Source: Leifsonia xyli subsp. cynodontis DSM 46306 (lineage in GTDB: Bacteria > Actinomycetota > Actinomycetes > Actinomycetales > Microbacteriaceae). Taken from it: a DNA stretch of 64,000 bases. The position numbers and the translations under genes are program-made. Position 1 is the first letter of the stretch. Each line of letters begins with the position of its first letter. The notes below the pieces were generated by a model. That model saw nothing but the letters and a program-made list of their open reading frames with translations. It was not told the origin of the DNA and searched no databases. This document shows positions 27,410 to 39,447 of this stretch, piece after piece. The stretch covers positions 682,001-746,000 of the forward strand of contig NC_022438.1 of assembly GCF_000470775.1 (NCBI RefSeq), in the 5' to 3' direction.

Positions 27410-30400
27410 TTCTTCTCGGAATCTCGCGCGGCTTCCACGGTTTCACGGATATTTTGGTCTGCACTCCCGGATAGGTGTTGAGCGCAGAGGACTGCAGCGT
27501 CGCGAGCGTCGGCCAGGAGCCGGGGAAGTATCCGCGCAGCGTGTAGTCGAACCTGACGGTGCCGCCGGCGACCGGCGGGCTGGTGTGGATCGCGTAGCTC
27601 AACGCCGGGTCGACGACATCGACGGTCTTTCCGCTCGTGCCGTCGCGGTTCTCCACGCCGGTGAGCGATCCGCCGGTGGGATTGGCCTGCGGCTTCCCTT
27701 GTAGAACACCCTTTGCGCCTCGGTGTCCCCGACGCGTATCCACAGCTGGAAGGTGTTCGTGCCCGTTCCCTCGGTGGTGGGCACCCGGTCCCACTCCGCG
27801 ACGAACCACGAGATGCCCGTGTCGTTGTCCGTCATCACGTTGACGCGGATGCTCGCACCCTGAGCGAGCCGAGGCGATGACGGGTCCATGTCTGTCCAGA
27901 ACGGTGCAATCACGTTGTTCGATGTAGCGGTGTTCGGGATGACGTTGGGGTACGACGGGAGGAAGGAACCCTGCTCGATATCTCCCACGATGATGTAACC
28001 GTTGCTCATCACAATCAGCGAGGTGTAGATTTCTCCGCCGTATTTGAAGGCAGGGGTATTTTAATTCCATCCATTGTCGTTCAAGTATTTCGGATCTGGC
28101 TCTTGGCCGTAGTTCGCGAGACTGTCGAAGCCTTGCGGCCAATCGCCCACGGTTTCGGGTGCGAAGGAATCGATCGTCGGCGGTTTGGTAGCCGAGAGCG
28201 TCCCGCTCCAGTCCGCTCCTGTGAAGGACCGCTTCGCCGGGGCCGTGACGCGGTCAACCGGCAAAAGCGGACTCGCGAAGGTTTTGATGTGGGCGTCCAC
28301 GTCAACCGGCATTTGGTTGCTCGCCGAGACGGTGCAGGTCGTCTTCTCGCCGAAATCGATCTCCGCCGGAGTGCAGCTCTGGGTCAAGGCGATCGCCGCG
28401 TCGCCCTTGTTGACGGCGACCGGAAGCACGACCGGCGTTCCTCTCCCGTGAGGCGCGATCGTGATCTGGCCCTCGTGCCAGCCCTTCGCGGCCTCCAGAC
28501 CGTTGAGCATGATCGTCAGTTCGCGGCTCTTTCCCGGGGCGAGCGAGAACCACGACGAGGACACCCCGATGGAGAGGCCGTCTGCCCCTTCGCCGTCACC
28601 GAGAAAGACTGCCAAGAACTCGTCACGTTCATCACGGTGCGCTTGACCACGGCCGCACCGGGGAGCGGGTCGACGGAGACACTCGGGAGGTTCAGGTTGA
28701 TGCGGCTGAGCCGATCGGTCAAACCGGTGGCGAACTTCGCCGCCGTCTCGCTGATCGTCAGCGTCGGCGACAGCGCCCTGTTCGCGCGGATCGATCCCGC
28801 CCCGCGCTGGAACACCCCGGCGGCCGAACCATCGGGGTTCACGACGCTCTGCACGGACGACGTCATGAGCGCCGACTTGATCTGCCCGGGCGTCCAGCTC
28901 GGATGCGCCGCCTTCACCAGCACCGACACCCCCGTCGCATGCGGCGCCGACATCGACGTGCCCGACCACACTGCATACTGCTCCCCGCTCGGCCCCGACG
29001 AAGGATCACCTTGCGACGTGGGGACCCCCGCGAGGATGTCCACACCGGGGGTGGTGACGTCGGGTTTCAAGAAATCTCCATTCGGTCCACGCGAGCTGAA
29101 ACCTGCCATCGTGTCGCCGGTCGCCTTGAGCAGCTTTCCTGCGTCCCAGGTCGCGGTCGCGTCCGGGTGCGCCTTGAGGAAAGAGACCAGATCGTCGTTC
29201 GGCCCATCGAGATGGATCGCGCGGACGAAGTGGCTGTCGGCCTCCGTATCGCTGGCGACCGAGTTATAGAGGATCATCCCGGCCGCGCCGCCCTGCAGGG
29301 CGTTCCAGCTTTTGTCTGTTCGGTTGTTCACATCTCTTGCACAGGCAACAACTTTGCCTGTCAGCGTCCCCGCAGCGAAGGGGGCGGTGCATTCTGCGCC
29401 CCCCTCGTAGCCTGAGACCGCGGAGGCCAGAACCACCGGACTCGGCTCGACACCCTGCGTGAGCGTCTTGCCCGCCTTACGGTAGGAGGCGCCGTCGGCA
29501 GCAGTCAGGGTAAGCGTCGAGGTGTACGTTTTGTCCAAGGTCGACGCTCCGACGGTCGTCACCCACGGACCGACGTTGTCGACAGTGCCCGCATCCGGGC
29601 CTGAGTTGCCAGCGGAGGCGTTCACGGAGATGCCTGCTGCGTACGGCATCGAGGAAGGCCAGAGCGACGGGGTCCTGATGCGTCGAGTTGTCGAAGCCGC
29701 CCGCGGAAAAGTTGATGACGTCGACACCATCGAGGATCGCCTGCTGCACAGCCTCCACAGTGTCAGAGGCGAAACCTCCTTCCGGACCGAATACCCGGTA
29801 CGCGATGACCGAAGCGCCGGGAGCGACACCACTCACCGGCCCCTGATTCCTGCCGCCCACCGGAGCGTCCGGGACATAGTCGCCGACGGCGGTCGTCGCC
29901 GTATGGGTGCCGTGCCCTTCGGAATCGCGTGCGGAGCACGCGGTCGCCGAGCAGAAGTCTTCCGCCCCGGGCTGGCTCATTTTACGGTAGGTGTCGAGGA
30001 AGGCGTATGCCCCCACCAGTTTGTGGTTGCACAGGAACGCCGCATCGCCGCCGTCGCCGAACTCGCACTTCCAGGGCCACCGGCTGGCGCGGGAAGCCCA
30101 TGATCGGCGAGCATCGGATTCTCCGGCCAGATACCCGTGTCGATGTCGCCCACGATCACTCCGGCGCCGGCCCTGTCGCGTCCGCCGAGAGAGGGCCACG
30201 CGGCGTCGGCGCCGATGAAGGTGGAGGAGCCGTCGCCGAGCGGCGATGCTTTGTCCGTGGCCAGTCGCGCGCTCGATGCCGCAGCGGAGGAGTTCGGTGC
30301 CGCAGTGGATGGCGGGGAAGGCACAGCGACGGGGGCGTCCGTCACCGCGGTGGGCAGTTTCCGCACCGAATCGTTCTGCACCGCAGCGACTCCCGGCACC

Positions 30401-30906
30401 GCGAGCAGCGCCTTCGCGTCACGCGCGGGCACTGTGACGACAAGGCCGCCATACGTGACCCCATAGGTGGACATAACGGACACCGATGGCATCGCCTTGT
30501 GGATCGCGGCCGTTGCGGCCGTCATCTTTTGATCGACGTATCCGAGATACGCCTTGACCGCTGGGTCTGAGAGAGAAAGCTTCTTCCCGGTGACCTCCGG
30601 GCTCGTCGCGGCGAGTCCCTTCACACCGCCGGTGTAGGAAGCCACGGGGTCCACGTCGATCTTGACCATCGCGGGGACGACCGCAGTGTCTGTGCGATTC
30701 ACAATCGCTCCATCGCTCTGCGCAAGCTGACCTGATTTGGACTTCGCGTTCCGGATTCGTTGGCCGACGGGTGCGTCGGGAGTGACGGAAGAGACCTTGT
30801 ACCGATGCGCATCTGCCGTGACCGCGGACGGGGCGGCAAGCCCGGTGGTCAAAACGGGCGCCGTTACTGACGCCACAGCAAGAAAATGAAAGAGACTTCT
30901 TCGCAT
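27399..30906 (-). pseudogene. Secreted subtilisin-like serine protease (S8), multiply disrupted
   Basis: Read across frames this is a protein of roughly 1150 residues: signal peptide (MRRSLFHFLAVASVTAPVLT), inhibitor-type propeptide, S8 domain with a PA-like insert (VVACARDVNNRTDKSWN), and a C-terminal Ig-like and adhesion-type region (GYIIVGDIEQGSFLPSYPNV). The triad is still visible: Asp in GDIDTGIWPEN, His in EGHGTHTATT and Ser in WSGTSMSAPHATG, with the oxyanion Asn in SAGNSGPDAG. Frameshifts fall near 30075, 29650, 28590 and 27700, and an in-frame TAA is at 28061-28063. IS copy 2 abuts the ATG, so promoter and ribosome binding site are gone too. Confidence 0.9.
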
Positions 30907-31813
30907 TTAGAGATGGTTTCAGTAGTCGTTTTTGGTGAGTTTGCGGGCGCTGGTGATCGCGATTGCTAGAGCGACGAGCGCCGTGATCGTTGAGGCGGTG
31001 CGGTCGTAGCGAGTGGCGAGTTTCCGGAAGGCGAGGATCCAGGCCATGGTGCGTTCGACTACCCAACAGTGTTTACCCAGTCACTGTTTGGAGTCGACTC
31101 CGATTCGTGCGATGCGTGCCTTGATCCCACGACAACGCAGGTAACAGCGGACGCGGCGGTTGTCGTAAGCCTTATCGGCGTGGAAGATAACCGGGCGGCG
31201 TCTGGGCCGACCGCGGCCGACGCCCTTGATCGCGGTGATGTTGTCTAACACAGGTTCCACGAGCATGGAGTCGTGTCGGTTGGCGCCGGAGATCTCCACA
31301 TGCAGCGGGAGTCCGTTGCGGTCGGTCAGGACATGGTACTTGGTGCCCCGTTTCCCACGATCCGTGGGGTTAGGTCCAGTGAGATCGCCCCCCCTTTTCG
31401 CCCGGACACTTACGGAGTCCAGGCAGGTTCTTGACCAGTCGATCATGCCAGCCTGGCCGAGTTCGTCGAGCATGATCTTCCGCAGTGCATCCCACGCGCC
31501 CGCTTCGGACCATTCACGCAGACGCCGCCAACAAGTGACCCCGGACCCATACCCCAACTCGGGCGGGAGCTTCTTCCACGGGATCCCCGTCAGCAGCACG
31601 AACACGATCCCAGCGAACACCTTCCGGTCAGGAACCCGAGGCTGCCCAGCCCGCCCATTGACCACAGGCGGCCGAGGCGGAATCAACGGCTCCAGCCGCT
31701 CCCACAACATATCCGTAATGAACCGATCCTCAGCAAGCGTCGACACTCGACCAGCATCCCCGCTAACCAGCCACAACAACCACCGCCACGCCGACTACTG
31801 AAACCACCTCTAA
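30907..31813 (-). mobile_element. IS5-family insertion sequence, copy 2 (longest reading frame)
   Basis: 907 bp, inverted relative to the other two copies, with the same ends (TTAGAGATGG on the left and CCACCTCTAA on the right, plus strand). It keeps the A missing in copies 1 and 3 and has seven Gs at the variable tract (31388-31394, as C on the plus strand), so the DD part is one frame. The ends are not flanked by equal trinucleotides. It lies between the start codon of the subtilase remnant and the interior of a chymotrypsin-like protease remnant. Confidence 0.92.
30919..31779 (-). pseudogene. IS5-family transposase, copy 2, interrupted only by an in-frame TGA
   Basis: The first 232 residues form one open frame with both catalytic Asp residues (CLDSVSV; FHADKAYDN) and the block KRGGDLTGPNPTDRGKRGTK. 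The frame meets TGA at 31081-31083. It then continues in frame for 53 codons (LGKHCWVVERTMAWILAFRK onward) to a second TGA at 30919-30921, and this tail has the catalytic Glu. The stop is followed by C, the most readthrough-prone context for TGA. The protein is active only if the stop is read through; otherwise it lacks one of three catalytic residues. It may be the source of mobility for the family, or all copies may be dead. Confidence 0.8.
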
Positions 31814-32487
31814 GGGACCTCGAATGTGGGTAGCGTGGTGTGGAAGTCCGCTGCTTCCGATCTCGAACTCGTCCGGGTCTCGCCGCGGCCGGACGATATG
31901 CAATTCTGGTGCGCAGGCAGTAGCGATAGGGTCAGTTGCCTCACGCATCAGACGTACTCCCCCGCGCCGTGAACCAGGTTTTCATGCTGAGTGGAGGACA
32001 GGAGCGGCGCTTGGCCGTGAGGGGTTCGTCCGCCGCGCCCGATGGGCTTTTCTGCACGAGCGGGTCGGTCACCGGCGTCAATTGCGTTTGGCAGGGAATC
32101 ACTCTGCCCCCTGACCGGGAACTCTACCCACTGCCCTTCGACCATCTGCTCGCCGCTCAGTCCTCACGGCCGGACGTCCTTCGGGATGGCGATTCGGGTG
32201 GGCCTCTCGTGAGCTATGACTTGAATCTCATCGGCCTCATCTCTCACGGTGACAGGGGCCACCGAGGGTTTCTCCTATATACCCCAATGCAGCAGGTTCT
32301 CCACGAACTGCACTCCTACACGCTGGTGCCGGCGGATGTGCCCGACGCCGCAGGGGAAGGCGATCAGCTTCCGGCCGGCGGTGTCAGTGCAGATTGGGAG
32401 CTCTCCCCACCCGAGTCCGGCGCCAGGTCGGCGGATACTTCGGGTGACTCTGGTGCTCGGCCGGTGAGCTGGGGCGCTGCCGCGTAA
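31814..32487 (+). pseudogene. Chymotrypsin-like (Pat-1/Chp-type) serine protease, paralogue 1, cut by IS copy 2
   Basis: The sequence enters from the IS edge at GTSNVGSVVWKSAASDLELV, equivalent to residue 120 or so of the full paralogue at 33411, so the N-terminal third with signal peptide and catalytic His is gone. A frameshift lies near 31968 (one C missing in TACTCCCCCGCGCC). The remainder keeps the catalytic Ser in RDGDSGGPLVSYDLNLIGLI and the characteristic end (LPAGGVSADWELSPPE). The family is the S1-type protease group that includes Clavibacter Pat-1 and Chp proteins, implicated in plant interaction; that link is by motif and layout only. Confidence 0.82.
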
Positions 32488-32646
32488 GGGGCATGAGCGG
32501 TGTCGGGTCCGCGGACTCGGTGTTCCCTCCTGACCTGGCTGGGAACTCGCCCCGATGGGGACTCCGGTTGGGCGGGCCAGAGTGATGCTGGTGGTCCGCC
32601 GGATCAGGGCGATGGCGGATCGGTGGACTCTGGGTGATCGGGCAGT

Positions 32647-33168
32647 ATGAACGCGGTCAGGGACGGCTGAAGCGTCTGTGTATCCGCTTTCTCGCGATCG
32701 CGACAGCGGTCGTGGCGGTTCTCACGTTCTCGGTCGTCTCTGTTGGGACGGCATCGGACCCCATGCCCCGCCGCCTCGATCGCAACGAATACCCGATCAT
32801 CTCGAGGGCCAAGGTTCAGATCTCCGGCGCTTTCAATACCCAAGCCGGTTCCTGCTCCGTGGGTGCTGTCGTTGTGCCATCGAGCATATTTTCCCACATC
32901 ACATCACAGGGCTATGAGGTTCCTGGTCTTGGTGAGCCACTGCGCTCCGCAGGACGCGACCATTGTCCTGGGACACTCTTTTGCGGGGACTGTGGTGTGG
33001 GGTCCCCCGCTTCCGATATCGAACTCGTGAAGGTCGTGCCGAAGGTGGACAATATGCTGTTCAGGTGCGGCACCTCCAGCCATCGCGACTACTGCCTCGC
33101 TAATCCGAGGTACATTGGCCCGCGCCGAAAACCGGGTTTTCATGCTGAGCGGAGGATAGATGCGGCAC
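32647..33168 (+). pseudogene. Chymotrypsin-like serine protease, paralogue 2, heavily decayed
   Basis: The start ATG at 32647 (MNAVRDG) loses frame almost at once. Another frame continues with the signal peptide (CIRFLAIATAVVAVLTFSVV). Later pieces alternate between frames: VLVSHCAPQDATIVLGH carries the His expected for the triad, SPASDIELVKVVPKVDN the Asp, and RAENRVFMLSGG ends at a stop. The C-terminal half with the Ser is absent; the following 240 bp show no match to the other paralogues. At least four frame changes are needed. It is clearly a dead tandem duplicate of 33411-34529. Confidence 0.75.
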
Positions 33169-33410
33169 CTCTCCGTGTGGGCTCGGGTGCTTGTCTTGCG
33201 ATGCTTCCGGTGGAGTTTCCCCGGCGCTCCGCGGGGGTCCTCGATGCGTCTTGACGGCCCCGTCGCGCCGCAGTACATTCCATGTATGTTCAAAAACAAA
33301 TGTATTGTAAACATAATTATCGCGCCTTCCGGCGCCGCGGTCGCAAGCGCTTCTCCTGCGATGCCGTGCGTTGTGGGGACCACCGAGATCGGCGTTGTGA
33401 GGGGCAACGC

Positions 33411-34529
33411 GTGAACGCGACCAGGGGCCGGCCGAAGCGGAGGGGCATCCGCTTTCTTGCGGTCGTGACAGCGATCGTGCCGGCTCTCGCCTTCTCGGTC
33501 GTTTCCGCTGGTCCGGCGTCGGCTTTCGATTCCCCGCGTCCGGACCATCGAGCCGAATATCCGTTGATCGCGGGTACGAGGGTGAAGAGCCCTGGTGATG
33601 CGGAGAACCAGAGCCACTTCTGCACCGTTGGCGCCGTCCTGGTGCCGAAGAGAGCGTCTTCGAGGATCTCGTCGTATGAGCAGGCCAAAAGGTGGTTCGT
33701 GACGACGACGGCCTGCGCTCCGAAGTCCGCATCGGTCTTCCTGGGGCGCTTGGGCAAAGACAGTGTCGTCGGCACCGTGGTGTGGCGGTCCTTCACTTCC
33801 GATATTGAACTCGTGCAGGTCCTCCCGCGGGCGGACAATATGAAGCGCCGGTGCGCCGGCTCCAAAAACCCGTCTTTTTGCCTTAAGCGCCCGACGTACT
33901 CTCCTCGCGCCGACAACCGGGTTTTCGCGCTGAGCGAAAGCAAAGAGCAGAGCACCCTTGTGAAAGGTTGGGAGGAAACGCCCAAACAGACTTTCTGCAC
34001 GAGCGGCTCGGCCAGCGGTGTCCGATGCGTTTGGCAGCGAACAGGGGCCCCTCGCCAGCACGTCGGCTTCATCCTGCAGTTCGCCGATTCCTCCGGCGCG
34101 AACATCCTTGTCGGAGCCGACTCGGGTGGGCCGCTGGTGAGCGATGACAGCCATCTCATCGGTATCGTCTCGTCCGTCCGGGTTGGACGCCTCTTGGCGT
34201 ACACCTCAATGGGGCAGGTCCTCAAGGAGTTGTCCGGCTTCAGACTGCCGGGTGCGTCCGCCGCCGTAGGGAAGGGTAACCGCTTCGCCGCCGGCGGTGT
34301 CGACGCCGGCTGGGAACTCGCCCCTAGCCGGGTCCAGCTAAGCGATCCGTCGGCGGACCGGCGACGCCGCCCGGCCGGCGGTCAGAGCGGTGTCGCCGGA
34401 GAGGGTGTGTTGTCCGCCTCCCGTTCCGTACCCCCGGGCGTCGCCTGTTCGACTCGGCGGGTGGAATCCGCCTGGCCTTATCGAGACTGTCTTTCTGAAG
34501 AGGACCTCTCGACGAAGAGGGGCGGTTGA
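33411..34529 (+). CDS. Secreted chymotrypsin-like (Pat-1/Chp-type) protein, paralogue 3, catalytic His replaced
   Basis: 372 residues from a GTG at 33411 with GAGGGG 6 nt upstream. Signal peptide: positively charged start, hydrophobic core FLAVVTAIVPALAFSVV, likely cut after ASA at residue 38. The S1-type core has Asp131 in TSDIELVQV and Ser238 in GADSGGPLVSDD. At the position where paralogue 2 has SHC, this protein reads TTAC with Ala101, so the general-base His is missing. It may be a pseudoprotease or an inactive allele. The last 70 residues beyond AAGGVDAGWELAPS are low-complexity and may reflect a lost stop. It lies just before nusA. Confidence 0.7.
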   Translation: MNATRGRPKRRGIRFLAVVTAIVPALAFSVVSAGPASAFDSPRPDHRAEYPLIAGTRVKSPGDAENQSHFCTVGAVLVPKRASSRISSYEQAKRWFVTTTACAPKSASVFLGRLGKDSVVGTVVWRSFTSDIELVQVLPRADNMKRRCAGSKNPSFCLKRPTYSPRADNRVFALSESKEQSTLVKGWEETPKQTFCTSGSASGVRCVWQRTGAPRQHVGFILQFADSSGANILVGADSGGPLVSDDSHLIGIVSSVRVGRLLAYTSMGQVLKELSGFRLPGASAAVGKGNRFAAGGVDAGWELAPSRVQLSDPSADRRRRPAGGQSGVAGEGVLSASRSVPPGVACSTRRVESAWPYRDCLSEEDLSTKRGG

Positions 34530-34695
34530 CACCCTCCGCCGTTGTGCTCCGGTCGGGTGGAGTGCGCTGCGGCAGGCTGTCGGGCTGCGAAACGTTCGGC
34601 CCTCCGTTCCCGCCTCCTGGAATCTCCGGTACCGTAGTGACTCGAGTTCGTCGCGTTTCCCGCGCGGCGGCGAGATCTGAATAGAGGAAGTCGGC

Positions 34696-35700
34696 ATGGA
34701 CATCGACCTCAGCGTCCTGCGTCTGATGGAGCGCGAGAAGGAGATCCCGTTCGAGGAGCTGGTGCAGATCATCGAACAGGCCATTCTGACCGCTTATCTG
34801 AAGCACACCAACCAGGCCGACCACCGCCATGGCCACGGCGAGCCGCCGGTCGCACGGGTCCACCTGGACCGCAAGACGGGCCATGTGACCGTCTACGTCC
34901 CCGAGCGGGACGAGGAGGGCAATGTCATCGGCGAGGCCGAGGACAGCCCGAGCGACTTCGGCCGCATCGCCGCGTTCGCGGCCAAACAAGTGATCAACCA
35001 GCGGCTGCGCGACCTCGCGGACGACGCAGTCCTCGGTGAGTTCCGCGGGCGGGAGGGCGACATCGTCGCCGGGGTGATCCAGCAGGGCCCCAACCCGCGG
35101 ATGGTCCATATCGACCTCGGCAGCGTGGAGGCCATCCTGCCGCCGGAGGAGCAGGTGCCCGGCGAGGAGTACCCGCACGGCTCCCGCATCCGCGTGTACG
35201 TCACGAGTGTCGCCAAGGGCATGAAGGGTCCGTCGATCACCGTCTCGCGCACGCATCCGGCGCTGGTCAGGAAGCTGTTCGCCCTCGAGGTGCCGGAGAT
35301 CGCCAGCGGCGTGGTGGAGATCGTCTCGCTCGCCCGCGAGGCCGGGCATCGCACCAAGATCGCCGTCCGGGCGACGGAGCCCGGCGTGAACGCCAAGGGC
35401 GCGTGCATCGGCGAGCTCGGGCAGCGCGTTCGCGCGGTCACGGCCGAGCTCAACAGCGAAAAGATCGACATCGTCGACTACTCGCCCGACCTCGCGACCT
35501 TCGTCTCGAGCGCACTCTCTCCGGCGAAGGTGACGAGCGCGTTCGTGATCGACGAGAGCCTCAAGGCTGTGCGTGCGCTGGTGCCGGACTACCAGCTGTC
35601 GCTCGCGATCGGCAAAGAAGGGCAGAACGCCCGCCTCGCCGCCAAGCTGACAGGGGCGAAGATCGACATCCAGCCGGATTCGATCCTGGATCGGGAGTGA
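34696..35700 (+). CDS. nusA: Transcription termination/antitermination factor NusA
   Basis: 334 residues: N-terminal RNA polymerase-binding domain (about 1-105), S1 domain (about 110-180, with DIVAGVIQQGPNPRMVHIDLG) and two KH domains (GACIGELGQRVRAV and LAIGKEGQNARLAAKL). It lacks the C-terminal acidic repeats of proteobacteria, as usual for actinobacteria. It binds the elongation complex and modulates pausing and termination. GAGG lies at 34684-34687. The usual upstream partner rimP is not adjacent; the protease array is there instead. Confidence 0.95.
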   Translation: MDIDLSVLRLMEREKEIPFEELVQIIEQAILTAYLKHTNQADHRHGHGEPPVARVHLDRKTGHVTVYVPERDEEGNVIGEAEDSPSDFGRIAAFAAKQVINQRLRDLADDAVLGEFRGREGDIVAGVIQQGPNPRMVHIDLGSVEAILPPEEQVPGEEYPHGSRIRVYVTSVAKGMKGPSITVSRTHPALVRKLFALEVPEIASGVVEIVSLAREAGHRTKIAVRATEPGVNAKGACIGELGQRVRAVTAELNSEKIDIVDYSPDLATFVSSALSPAKVTSAFVIDESLKAVRALVPDYQLSLAIGKEGQNARLAAKLTGAKIDIQPDSILDRE

Positions 35701-35784
35701 TCCGTGGGTGCGAGGGCGGATGTCGATCTTCGCCTCGTGCCGACGCGGCGGGGCCGGGAAGGACGACCCTCTCGCGGGTGTAAG

Positions 35785-36045
35785 ATGGAATCTGTCAGAA
35801 CGTGCGTCGGATGCCGTTCTCGCGCTCCGCGGCTTTCTCTTCTGAGAGTCGTCGTCCGGAATTCGGAACTGGTGGTGGATCCGTCCGCTGCTCTCCCCGG
35901 TCGTGGCGCGTGGCTGCATCCGGTCGACGGGTGTCTTGACCTCGCCCTCAAGCGCCGTGCCTTCGGGCGTGCGCTGCGGGTGGACGGGACGCTCGACCCG
36001 ACGGCCCTCCGGGCCTACTACGAGAACAGGCTGAAGAATCAGTGA
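35785..36045 (+). CDS. ylxR: YlxR (DUF448) family nucleic acid-binding protein
   Basis: 86 residues from the ATG at 35785, placing the family motif RTCVGCR at residues 5-11. The later GRGAWLHP and the basic helix DLALKRRAFGRALR are also typical. YlxR proteins lie between nusA and infB in most Gram-positives and have been linked to RNA binding and transcription control; the mechanism is not settled. A longer reading from 35704 adds residues that overlap nothing conserved. Confidence 0.88.
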   Translation: MESVRTCVGCRSRAPRLSLLRVVVRNSELVVDPSAALPGRGAWLHPVDGCLDLALKRRAFGRALRVDGTLDPTALRAYYENRLKNQ

Positions 36046-36107
36046 CTTCACATGAGTGACAACCGATGAGCGGCTCGAAATGAGTTCCGTCCGCTAGTAA
36101 CGCCTGC

Positions 36108-36134
36108 CCTGTCTGGGGTGGGCCCAGACAGGAG
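36108..36134 (+). promoter_or_regulatory. 10-bp hairpin overlapping the infB ribosome binding site
   Basis: CCTGTCTGGG (36108-36117) and CCCAGACAGG (36123-36132) pair perfectly around a 5-nt loop. The right arm overlaps the first bases of the AGGAG site (36130-36134) that precedes the infB GTG. It could limit infB translation or act as a weak attenuator. Confidence 0.55.
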
Positions 36135-36138
36135 AATT

Positions 36139-38871
<2,733 letters not shown>

Positions 38872-38880
38872 TCGACGCTG

Positions 38881-38909
38881 GAGGCCCGGCGGTTCGTCCG
38901 CCGGGCCTC
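38881..38909 (+). terminator. 12-bp stem terminator after infB
   Basis: GAGGCCCGGCGG and CCGCCGGGCCTC are perfect inverted repeats around a TTCGT loop, followed by a pyrimidine-rich tail. It lies between infB and rbfA and may attenuate rather than fully end transcription, since rbfA usually belongs to the operon. Confidence 0.7.
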
Positions 38910-38948
38910 GCTGCTTCTCTATCCCCCGCCGTACGAAGGAGACACACC

Positions 38949-39386
38949 ATGGCCGACCCGGCACGGGCGAGGAAGCTCGCCGACAGAATCAAGGTCATCG
39001 TCGCCGAGCGGCTCGACCGGGGCTTGCGCGATCCGCGTCTCGGCTTCGTGACGATCACCGACGTCCAGGTGACCGGTGATCTGCAGCACGCGACCGTGTT
39101 CTACACGGTGTATGGAACCGACCAGGAGCGCGCGGACACCGCGGCCGCGCTGACAGCGGCCACCGGGATGCTGCGCAGCGAGGTCGGCAAGAACATCACC
39201 GCCCGCCTCACGCCGACGCTCCAGTTCCAGCTGGACGCCATCCCCGAGAACGCGGCACACATCGAGGATCTGCTGCGCCAGGCGCGCGACCACGACACCG
39301 AGGTGGCGGGTCTCGCCGAGGGCGCCGCCTATGCCGGGGAAGAGGACCCCTATGTGAAGCCGCGCGAGGCGGACGAGGAATACTGA
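38949..39386 (+). CDS. rbfA: Ribosome-binding factor A
   Basis: 145 residues from the ATG at 38949 with GAAGGAG upstream. It has the KH-like RbfA fold: RKLADRIKVIVAERLDRGLR at the N-terminus, GFVTITDVQVTGDLQHATVF, and RLTPTLQFQLDAIPENAAHI as the family C-terminal block. It assists late 30S maturation and cold adaptation. The acidic tail (EEDPYVKPREADEEY) is typical of actinobacterial members. The expected next gene, truB, lies 12 kb further on. Confidence 0.95.
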   Translation: MADPARARKLADRIKVIVAERLDRGLRDPRLGFVTITDVQVTGDLQHATVFYTVYGTDQERADTAAALTAATGMLRSEVGKNITARLTPTLQFQLDAIPENAAHIEDLLRQARDHDTEVAGLAEGAAYAGEEDPYVKPREADEEY

Positions 39387-39447
39387 TTTTCAAACGTAAG
39401 TATAAACATGTAGAATAGTGTTCTCCTGAAACCCCGAGGACACCCGA

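Noticed and set aside
33265..33325. AT-rich island upstream of protease paralogue 3 considered as a replication origin or att site
   Set aside because: There is no DnaA-box cluster, integrase gene or direct repeat pair; it more likely holds the promoter of the protease gene.
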